From Noviherbaspirillum autotrophicum (GTDB lineage: Bacteria; Pseudomonadota; Gammaproteobacteria; Burkholderiales; Burkholderiaceae_D), in contig NZ_JWJG01000028.1 of the NCBI RefSeq assembly GCF_000818395.1, forward strand, positions 2,255,397 through 2,319,396: a DNA stretch of 64,000 bases, written 5' to 3'. A program made the position numbers and the translations under genes. Shown here piece after piece: positions 57,821-64,000 of this stretch (position 1 is the stretch's first letter; each line of letters begins with the position of its first letter). The notes beneath the pieces were generated by a model that was not told where the DNA came from, searched no databases, and saw nothing but the letters and a program-made list of their open reading frames with translations.

Positions 57821-58708
57821 ATGCAGATCGTCGACGAGAGGGGCCGCGCCGTATTGCGCCATCCGATGGCATTCGTGATCCGGTCGCTCAAGGCCTTCCG
57901 CGCCAACCAGGGCCTGCTGCTGGCCGGCGCCGTGGCCTACTATGCGCTGCTGTCGATCGTGCCGCTCTTGATCGTCACCGTCATCGCGCTATCCCACGTC
58001 ATCGACCGCGCCGAACTGTTGCAGACGCTCGGCCGCTACCTGGAGTGGCTGATCCCGGGACAGTCGAAGGCCGTGGTGGCGGAACTCGATCATTTTCTTG
58101 CTTATCGCGAAGTGATCGGGCGGGTACTACTGGTGACATTGCTGTTCTTCAGTTCGCTGGCATTCACCGTGCTGGAAAACGCCATGTCGGTGATCTTCTT
58201 CCATCGCGTGGCGATCAGGCGCCGCCATTTCCTGGTGTCGGCCGTGCTGCCGTACTGCTACATCCTGTTCCTCGGCCTGGGCCTGCTGCTGGTCACGCTG
58301 GTGTCGGGCAGCTTGCAGGCGATTGGACAGGAAACTATCGATTTCCTCGGGCACCGCTGGTCGCTGCAGGGCGTCTCCGGCGCGCTGCTTTACCTGCTCG
58401 GGCTGGGTGGGGAAATCCTGGTGCTGACCTCGGTGTATGTGGTGATGCCGGTCGGCCGGCTGTCGGTGCGGCGCGCGCTGATCGGCGGCGTGACCGCGGC
58501 CCTGCTGTGGGAAGTGACGCGCCATGTGCTGGTGTGGTACTTCGCGACGCTGTCGCAAGTCAGCGTCGTCTACGGATCGCTCACGACCGCGATCGTGGTG
58601 CTGCTGACGCTGGAAGTGGCCGCGACCTTGCTCCTGTTCGGCGCCCAGGTCATCGCCGAATACGAGCGTGGCAGCGACGGCCAGCCGCCGCAGGAGGCGG
58701 AGCTATGA
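57821..58708 (+). CDS. YihY/BrkB-family membrane protein
   Basis: 295-residue integral membrane protein with about six helices. AGAVAYYALLSIVPLLIVTVIALS is the YihY signature, and LTSVYVVMPVGRLSVRRALIGGVTAALLWEVTRHVLVWYFATLSQVSVVYGSLTTAIVVLLTLEVAATLLLFGAQVIAEYE covers the remaining helices. The earlier RNase BN label for this family has been withdrawn. The function is uncertain; it may be a transporter. GAAAGGAA precedes the ATG; 55 upstream codons lack conservation. Confidence 0.88.
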   Translation: MQIVDERGRAVLRHPMAFVIRSLKAFRANQGLLLAGAVAYYALLSIVPLLIVTVIALSHVIDRAELLQTLGRYLEWLIPGQSKAVVAELDHFLAYREVIGRVLLVTLLFFSSLAFTVLENAMSVIFFHRVAIRRRHFLVSAVLPYCYILFLGLGLLLVTLVSGSLQAIGQETIDFLGHRWSLQGVSGALLYLLGLGGEILVLTSVYVVMPVGRLSVRRALIGGVTAALLWEVTRHVLVWYFATLSQVSVVYGSLTTAIVVLLTLEVAATLLLFGAQVIAEYERGSDGQPPQEAEL

Positions 58709-58727
58709 TTCCTTTGTGCACATTTAT

Positions 58728-58748
58728 TGTGGTTAATTCTGTGGATAA
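58728..58748. promoter_or_regulatory. DnaA-box pair
   Basis: TGTGGTTAA (58728) and TGTGGATAA (58740) start 12 nt apart in an AT-rich gap of about 300 nt that otherwise holds no gene. The second is a perfect reverse-strand DnaA box (TTATCCACA), the first has one mismatch. No dnaA, dnaN or AT-rich unwinding element lies near, so an origin is unlikely. They may bind DnaA or be coincidental. Confidence 0.35.
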
Positions 58749-59004
58749 GCAGGGATAAGCTTGCCTATCTCCATGATCTGTAAGGAAATTTCCGGGTTGA
58801 TGAAAATCAGGGCAGGCTTCAAATGATTATTGCGGCGGAAGGGCGGCAAAGTAGCGTGGTTTTACGTTTATTTCTAAAACAGGAATAATGTATTTCCTTT
58901 AATCATATTTCTCTCGTTCTCCGCAATAGTTAGACTGTGCTTCATCGATGAGCGCCCAGTGCACATCACCGAATCCGAAATAACCTATTTTGTGGAGAAA
59001 GAAA

Positions 59005-59379
59005 ATGAATGCGAAAAATCTGATTGCCGCCCTTGCCGTGATGACCGCTGCCGGTTCCGCCTTTGCCGAAAGCACCTATCCGTATGTCGATTTCACCGGC
59101 TTTGTATCGACCAAGACCCGTGCCGAAGTCATCGCCGAGATGACCCCGCAGGCAGCCCAGCCGGTGGCGCAGACCGAATGGGTTGATTTCACCAAGGTTG
59201 CGACCGGCAAGACCCGCGCCGAAGTGCGCGCCGAACTGGCGCAAGCCAAGGCGGATGGCCAGCTCGCCCGCAACCAGGAATATGTCGACTTCACCCATGT
59301 CGCATCGACCAAGAGCCGGGCGCAGGTGCGCGAAGAAATGCAGGCCGCCAGCAATGGCGCCGCAGCGCGCGGCCTGTAA
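59005..59379 (+). CDS. DUF4148-type exported protein with three repeats
   Basis: 124 residues. The signal peptide ends at SAFAE (about residue 22). The mature part consists of three units of about 22 residues built around Y/W-V-D-F-T-x-V/F-x-(S/T)-x-K-(T/S)-RA-x-V, namely VDFTGFVSTKTRAEVIAEM, VDFTKVATGKTRAEVRAEL and VDFTHVASTKSRAQVREEM. DUF4148 proteins usually carry one such unit, so this is an expanded form. GGAG lies before the ATG. An intrinsic terminator follows. A periplasmic location is likely; role unknown. Confidence 0.83.
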   Translation: MNAKNLIAALAVMTAAGSAFAESTYPYVDFTGFVSTKTRAEVIAEMTPQAAQPVAQTEWVDFTKVATGKTRAEVRAELAQAKADGQLARNQEYVDFTHVASTKSRAQVREEMQAASNGAAARGL

Positions 59380-59400
59380 TTGAAGCACCAGCCGCATGAC

Positions 59401-59432
59401 ATGCCAGCCGCTTGCTCCGGCTGGCATTTTTT
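59401..59432 (+). terminator. Intrinsic terminator after DUF4148 gene
   Basis: ATGCCAGCCG-N7-CGGCTGGCAT is a perfect 10-bp stem followed by six T residues, 20 nt after the stop codon. Clear rho-independent terminator. Confidence 0.92.
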
Positions 59433-59528
59433 ATGGCGTAACTGACACAGTCCGTTCCGATTGTGTGATCGAAGTTCAATCCATCCTTTACCATTCAGCT
59501 TTATTTATTTACAGCAGGAAAGCACGAG

Positions 59529-60938
59529 ATGAGGACCAGACCGGTTTCCGTGGCGCGCGCACTGTCGGCAGGCGTCTTCGCCGCGCTTGCGTGCGGCCAT
59601 GCGCTGGCCGAGCCGATCAGCTTTGACGCCGCCTGGGAGCGCGTGCGTGTGGTATCGGACAAGCTCGGCGCAGCGCAGGCTGCCGTCGAGAGCAGCAACT
59701 TGAAAAGCAAGGCCGTGCAGGGCCTGGGCGGCCCGGTGATCAGCCTGTCGGCCGCCGCGCTGGCCTACAACGCCAACCTGTCGGTCGACCTCGATCCGGT
59801 CAACCGGCGCCTGACCCAGGTCGAGCAGCACTTGCCCGTGCCGCTGCAAAACCTGCCGATCCCCTTGCCCCTGCCGCAGCTGCCGTCGCGCTACACCTTC
59901 AACCAGCACGACACGCTGACCACCTCCACGGTGTCGGCGGTATGGCCGATTTATGCCGGCGGCATCGGCAATGCCACGCGCGGCTTCGTCAAGGCGCAAG
60001 GATACGAGGCGCAGGCCGAGCTGTCGCAGGCCGCGCACGAGCTGGCGTCGCAGCTGGCGCAGCGCTACTTCGGCGCCCAGCTCGCGCTCAAGGCCGCCGA
60101 CCTGCGCCAGGCGGCGTTCAAGGATATCGAGCAGCATGACGCGGCGGCCGAGAAAATGCTCAAGGCCGGCGTCATCTCGCGCGTCGAGCGGCTGCAGGCG
60201 CGCACCGCGCTGGAAGAGGCGCGACGCAATGCGGCCAAGGCGAGAAGCGATGCCGACCTGACCTCGGCGGCGCTGGCGCGCATGCTGAAATCGGCCGCGC
60301 CAGTCACGCCGGGCACGCCTCTGTTTGCGATTACCCAGCCGCTGGATCCGGTCGACCATTACATCCAGATCGCCCTGCGCAACCATCCCGGGCTGGAGAA
60401 GGTCGCCGCCAGAAAGGCGCAGGCGCTGAGCCTGCACGAAGGCGACGAGGCGCTGCGCCGCCCGCAGGTGTTCGCCTTCGGCCAAAGCGAGCTCAAGACA
60501 TCGGACGCCACCTGGGTGGCCGGCGTGGGCGTGCGCTGGACGCTGTTCGACTCGCTCGACCGCAAGGCGCTGTCGGCGGCCTCCCTGGAAAAGGTGCGGC
60601 AGGCCGAGCTGACCGATGCGCAGGCCAGGAGCGACATCGCGCTCCTGGTGGAAAAGAACTGGCGCGCGGCGGAACAGGCTCGCGTGAATTTCGTGTCGCT
60701 TGGGCCGTCGGCTGAACTGGCGCAGGAACTGCTCAAGCTGCGCAGCGCCGGCTCGCGCGAGGGCACCAGCACCATGCTGGAGCTGATCGACGCCGAAATC
60801 AACCTGTCCAAGGTGCAGACCGAGCGCGCGCAGTCGGCCTACGAATACGTCGTCGCGCTGGCGGGCCTGCTCGAATCCTGCGGCCTGTCCGACGAAATGC
60901 CCCAATACATCGCCCGTGCCGATGTCAGAATCGACTGA
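59529..60938 (+). CDS. TolC-family outer-membrane efflux protein
   Basis: 469-residue outer-membrane channel component. A signal peptide (about 1-27, ending GHALA) is followed by two OEP repeats: FDAAWERVRVVSDKLGAAQAAVE begins the first, and IQIALRNHPGLEKVAARKAQALSL begins the second. Long coiled-coil segments rich in Ala, Gln and Glu flank beta-hairpin parts (SAVWPIYAGGIGNAT, VGVRWTLFDSLDRKAL). It forms the trimeric exit duct for the HlyD/ABC-2 exporter encoded immediately downstream; the next gene starts 7 nt after the stop. Confidence 0.9.
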   Translation: MRTRPVSVARALSAGVFAALACGHALAEPISFDAAWERVRVVSDKLGAAQAAVESSNLKSKAVQGLGGPVISLSAAALAYNANLSVDLDPVNRRLTQVEQHLPVPLQNLPIPLPLPQLPSRYTFNQHDTLTTSTVSAVWPIYAGGIGNATRGFVKAQGYEAQAELSQAAHELASQLAQRYFGAQLALKAADLRQAAFKDIEQHDAAAEKMLKAGVISRVERLQARTALEEARRNAAKARSDADLTSAALARMLKSAAPVTPGTPLFAITQPLDPVDHYIQIALRNHPGLEKVAARKAQALSLHEGDEALRRPQVFAFGQSELKTSDATWVAGVGVRWTLFDSLDRKALSAASLEKVRQAELTDAQARSDIALLVEKNWRAAEQARVNFVSLGPSAELAQELLKLRSAGSREGTSTMLELIDAEINLSKVQTERAQSAYEYVVALAGLLESCGLSDEMPQYIARADVRID

Positions 60939-60945
60939 GGAATCC

Positions 60946-61911
60946 ATGAAAAAAACAAGCGCACTCATTGCGGCTGTGGTTGCCGCCTTGCTCGCCGGCG
61001 GCGGCATCTGGTATGCCTCGCGCCCGGCCCCCGACGTGTTCCAGGGGCAGATGGAAGCGCGCGAAACCGACATCGCGCCTAAGGTCCCCGGGCGCATCGC
61101 GCAGGTGCTGGTCAAGGAGGGCGACAAGGTCGATGTCGGCACCCAGCTCATCGCCATCGACAGCCCGGAAGTGGCCGCCAAGCTGGAGCAGGCCACCGCG
61201 GCGCGCGACGCCGCCCGTGCGGTATCGGCCAAGGCGGAAGCGGGCGCGCGCGCTGAGGAAATCCGCATGGCGCAGGCCAACTGGCAACGTGCGCAAGCCG
61301 CCGCCGAGCTGGCGCAGAATTCGCTCAAGCGCGTCGAGGCGCTGGCCAAGGAAGGCTTGGTCGCCGACCAGAAGCGTGATGAAGCGCTGACCAATTACCG
61401 TGCCGCGCGCGACCTCGCCGCTGCCGCCCGGGCGCAGTACGACATGGCAAAGTCGGGTGCGCGCACCGAAGACAAGGCCGCCGCCGCCGCCCAGGCGCGC
61501 CAGGTGTCGGGCGTGGTGGCCGAAGTGGAAGCGGCCCGGGCCGAAACCGAACTGAAAAGCCCGGTTGCCGGCGAAGTGGTCAAGGTGTTCGCGCGCGCCG
61601 GCGAGCTCTCGCCGCAGGGCGTGGCGGTGGTCACCGTGGTCGACCTGAAGGACCAGTGGGCGGTGTTCAACGTACGCGAAGACAAGCTGCAGCGCTTCGC
61701 CGAAGGCCGGGAAATCGATGTAGTCATTCCCGCGCTGGGCAGCCGCAAGGCCAGAATGAAGGTCTACTACATCGCGGCCCTGCCGGATTTCGCCACCTGG
61801 CGCGCCACCCATGCGAACCAGGGCTTCGATGCGCGCACCTTCGAAGTGCGGGCGCGGCCTGCCGCGCCGATCGAGGGCGTGCGGCCGGGCATGAGCGTCA
61901 TCGTCCAGTAA
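60946..61911 (+). CDS. HlyD-family membrane-fusion protein
   Basis: 321-residue periplasmic adaptor with one N-terminal anchor (SALIAAVVAALLAGGGIWYA). The lipoyl halves are VPGRIAQVLVKEGDKVDVGTQLIAID and ELKSPVAGEVVKVFARAGELSPQGVAVVTVVD; the intervening coiled coil is Ala/Glu/Arg-rich. It links the inner-membrane permeases to the TolC-type channel. The ATG directly follows GAGG; the upstream in-frame extension overlaps the TolC gene and is not conserved. It is operonic with its neighbours. Confidence 0.92.
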   Translation: MKKTSALIAAVVAALLAGGGIWYASRPAPDVFQGQMEARETDIAPKVPGRIAQVLVKEGDKVDVGTQLIAIDSPEVAAKLEQATAARDAARAVSAKAEAGARAEEIRMAQANWQRAQAAAELAQNSLKRVEALAKEGLVADQKRDEALTNYRAARDLAAAARAQYDMAKSGARTEDKAAAAAQARQVSGVVAEVEAARAETELKSPVAGEVVKVFARAGELSPQGVAVVTVVDLKDQWAVFNVREDKLQRFAEGREIDVVIPALGSRKARMKVYYIAALPDFATWRATHANQGFDARTFEVRARPAAPIEGVRPGMSVIVQ

Positions 61912-61916
61912 GCGCG

Positions 61917-63107
61917 ATGCACGCGCATATTTTCCGGGCCAGCCTGCGGCGCGAGTGGCAGCTGCTGTGCCGCCGCCCCTGGGACATCGCCATGATTTCC
62001 TGGGTGCCGCTGCTGTCGGTCGCGCTGATCTGGTGGATATTTTCGGCGGGGATTCCGACCAGGCTGCCGATCGGCGTGTGGAATGCCGACCACTCGGCGC
62101 TGTCGCGCCAGCTGGTGCGCTTCCTCGACGCCGCACCCGGCCTGCAGGTGGTCGCCCAGTACGATGATGAATTGCAGGTCGAGCACGCCATGCGCGCCGG
62201 GAAGGTGTATGGCGTGGTCGAAATCCCGCGCGAGTTCGCGCGCGACGTCAAGCGCGGCCATGCGGCGCAGGTCACGCTGCTGCACAACGCGCAGTTCAGC
62301 TCGCATTCCGGCATCATCCAGCGCGACGTGCGCACTGCCGTCGGCACGCTGTCAGCCGGCATCGAGATCGCCGCCCGCAACAAGCGCGGCGAGCCGGTGC
62401 GCGCGGCGAAGCTGGCGGCCGAGCCGATCCGCACAAGCCTGGCCAACCTGTTCAATCCTTCGCTCGACTACCTGCAATTTCTTGGCATGGCGCTGATCCC
62501 GGCGCTGCTGCATATCTTTGCGATGACGGCCGGCGCATGGTCGGTCGGCGCCGAATTGCGCGACGCGACCATCGGCGACTGGCGCAACGCCAGCATGCAA
62601 GGGCAGGCGGGAACGTCGTTCTTTGCCGCTCTGCTCGGCAAGCTTTGCGTGCCTTTCCTTTCCCTGAGCCTGGTCGGCGTGTCCGGCCTGCTCGCCGTGA
62701 TCATCGCCGGCGGCATGCATCCGGCCGGTTCGCTCGTTTTCACGCTGCTGGCGCTGCTGGCGATGCTGGCACTGTCGATCGCGCTCGGCGCTGCGGTGGC
62801 GGCGGCAACGCGCTCGCTGCGCACCGCCTTGTCGGTGACCGGCATCGTGACCGCGCCGGCCTTCGCCTTCAGCGGTGCGGCGTTCCCGCTTTCCGCGATG
62901 CCGGCCGGTGCCCGCCTGTGGGCCGACAGCCTGCCGTTCACCCACTATCTGCGGGTGCAGGTCGAACAGTTGCAGATGGGCGCGCCGCTGCGGTATTCGC
63001 TGCCGGTGCTGGTGTGGATGCCGGTGGTGGCGCTGGCGCTGCTGGCGCTGGCCGCCCGCGCACTGACGCGGGCGGCGCAGCAGCCGGATTCCTGGGGGGC
63101 GCGATGA
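61917..63107 (+). CDS. ABC-2-type permease subunit 1
   Basis: 396-residue inner-membrane permease. The N-terminal membrane helix (PWDIAMISWVPLLSVALIWWIF) is followed by a periplasmic domain of about 170 residues (IGVWNADHSALSRQLVRFLDAAPGLQVV...), then five helices near the C-terminus (MALIPALLHIFAMTAGAWSVG onwards). This is the YhhJ/ABC-2 layout. It lies 5 nt after the HlyD gene. Its stop overlaps the start of a second similar permease (ATGA), so the pair is translated in fixed ratio. No ATPase gene is visible between TolC and the window end. Confidence 0.88.
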   Translation: MHAHIFRASLRREWQLLCRRPWDIAMISWVPLLSVALIWWIFSAGIPTRLPIGVWNADHSALSRQLVRFLDAAPGLQVVAQYDDELQVEHAMRAGKVYGVVEIPREFARDVKRGHAAQVTLLHNAQFSSHSGIIQRDVRTAVGTLSAGIEIAARNKRGEPVRAAKLAAEPIRTSLANLFNPSLDYLQFLGMALIPALLHIFAMTAGAWSVGAELRDATIGDWRNASMQGQAGTSFFAALLGKLCVPFLSLSLVGVSGLLAVIIAGGMHPAGSLVFTLLALLAMLALSIALGAAVAAATRSLRTALSVTGIVTAPAFAFSGAAFPLSAMPAGARLWADSLPFTHYLRVQVEQLQMGAPLRYSLPVLVWMPVVALALLALAARALTRAAQQPDSWGAR

Positions 63108-64000
63108 ACCGCGGCGTTTTCATCCGGGCATGGATCGATACCATGAAGGCGGTGGTGCGCGACAAGGGCGCGCTGCTGTTTCTGGTGGTGGCGCCCTTGT
63201 TCTACGGCTTCTTTTATCCATGGCCGTTTTCCACGCAAGTGGTCACGCGCGTGCCGGTGGCCATCGTCGATCTCGACCAGTCCGGCCTGTCGCGCCAGAT
63301 CACGCGCTTCGCGCAAGCCAGTCCGCGCCTCGAGGTAGCGCTGGTGACAGGTGACGAGCGGGCGGCACAGCAGGCACTGTGGAAGGGCGAGATCGAAGGC
63401 TATGCGATCCTGCCCAAGGATTTGAAGCGCAACGTACTGCGCGGTGAGGCCGCGGTGGTGCCGGTCGAGGGCGATGGCGCTTACCTGCTGCTGAACAAGA
63501 CGGTGCTGACCGGATTCGCCGAAGCGGTCGGCACCATCTCGGCCGGCATCGAAATCAGGAAGCTGCAAAGCAAGGGGCAGGGTACGCGCCAGGCAGCCAA
63601 CAGCCGCAGTCCGCTCAATACGCAAATGGTGGCGCTGTTCAACCCGGATGAAGGCTATGGCAACTATGCAGTGCCAGCGGTGGCGATCATCATCATCCAG
63701 CAGACGCTGCTGATGGGCGTGGCGCTGCTGGTCGGCACCTGGGCCGAGACTGCCGCGCACCGCGCAGGCACGCGCGTCTGGCTCGGCCGTATCGCCGCCT
63801 TTTCCACCTTCGGCGTATTCATGGGATTGCTGTACCTTGGCTGGATTTTCGCCGTGCACGAGTATCCGCGCGCCGCCAATGTTTGGGGCGCGGTGCTGCT
63901 GCTGTTGCTGTTCATTCCCGCCGTGGCCGCGCTCGGCGCGCTGGCCGGCATCGTCTTCGCCAACCGCGAGCGCGCCATCCAGGTCTTGCTGTTCACTTCG
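63104..64000 (+). CDS. ABC-2-type permease subunit 2, C-terminus cut by window edge
   Basis: About 299 residues are visible. FIRAWIDTMKAVVRDKGALLFLVVAPLFYGFFYPWPF is the first membrane segment; VPVAIVDLDQSGLSRQITRFAQASPRLEV starts a periplasmic domain parallel to that of the first permease; two or three C-terminal helices (AVPAVAIIIIQQTLLMGVALLVGTWAE..., FGVFMGLLYLGWIFAV...) follow. It is a diverged duplicate of the upstream permease. The start overlaps the upstream stop by ATGA. The remaining part, perhaps 80 residues, lies beyond the window. Confidence 0.88.
   Translation, partial: MNRGVFIRAWIDTMKAVVRDKGALLFLVVAPLFYGFFYPWPFSTQVVTRVPVAIVDLDQSGLSRQITRFAQASPRLEVALVTGDERAAQQALWKGEIEGYAILPKDLKRNVLRGEAAVVPVEGDGAYLLLNKTVLTGFAEAVGTISAGIEIRKLQSKGQGTRQAANSRSPLNTQMVALFNPDEGYGNYAVPAVAIIIIQQTLLMGVALLVGTWAETAAHRAGTRVWLGRIAAFSTFGVFMGLLYLGWIFAVHEYPRAANVWGAVLLLLLFIPAVAALGALAGIVFANRERAIQVLLFTS

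Noticed and set aside
58709-59004. Replication origin suggested by DnaA boxes
   Set aside because: Only two boxes and no dnaA/dnaN/gyrB or other origin-linked genes nearby.

Overview
The window is GC-rich, densely coded chromosomal DNA, most like a betaproteobacterium of the Burkholderiales, probably Oxalobacteraceae (Noviherbaspirillum/Herbaspirillum/Massilia type). This rests on the codon bias and on family content: DUF2917 beside a LysR regulator, DUF4148, several PRC-barrel proteins, PilU, DusA and GalU. The genus is inferred, not proven. I see no rRNA, tRNA, CRISPR array, insertion sequence or prophage.

Layout. 1-3.2 kb: class III aminotransferase (cut by the window edge), dusA and a stress-type SDR. 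3.2-9.7 kb: two related sigma-54 activators, one without and one with a receiver domain, and a four-PAS hybrid histidine kinase. 9.7-40 kb: a dispersed glycan-biosynthesis region with galU, a glycosyltransferase/UDP-galactopyranose-mutase-like fusion, a GT4-SDR-GmhB-GT9 operon, a GT2-radical SAM-GT operon, an Atm1-type ABC exporter, and a NodU-type carbamoyltransferase followed by a UDP-glucuronate decarboxylase. Stress and envelope genes lie between these: PRC-barrel proteins, a YetF-like protein, an MBL hydrolase, an SGNH hydrolase, a truncated Ku, a hemerythrin, MscS, an SRPBCC-Hsp20 fusion, a CPA1 antiporter and a SemiSWEET-like protein.

Several glycan promoters look sigma-54 dependent (-24/-12 elements at 11051, 22691 reverse, 22987/23003, 29864 reverse, 34998, and perhaps 31901). 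Four intergenic regions also carry a shared upstream element of form WTAC-N7-TGTA (10932, 10951, 22896, 34928; 31779 with one mismatch). With sigma-54 activators encoded nearby, this suggests a sigma-54-controlled extracellular glycan regulon.

40.5-44.7 kb holds a compact reverse-strand operon: C39-like peptidase, RimK-type ATP-grasp ligase, GCS2 carboxylate-amine ligase and N-formylglutamate-amidohydrolase-like hydrolase. The first three genes are joined by ATGA overlaps. It looks like an uncharacterised amide-bond-forming/peptide-processing pathway and is, with the sigma-54 regulon, the most interesting part of the window. 45-50.4 kb: a carboxypeptidase-regulatory-like secreted protein, an AI-2E-family permease, an entericidin-type lipoprotein, a yqjDEK-like operon and pilU. 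50.4-56 kb: small accessory genes (DUF1801, methyltransferase, SRPBCC, GFA, LysR/DUF2917, GST). 56-58.7 kb: a phosphoribosyltransferase/alpha-beta hydrolase pair and YihY. 59-64 kb: a DUF4148 protein and a TolC-HlyD-ABC-2 permease export operon that runs off the end.
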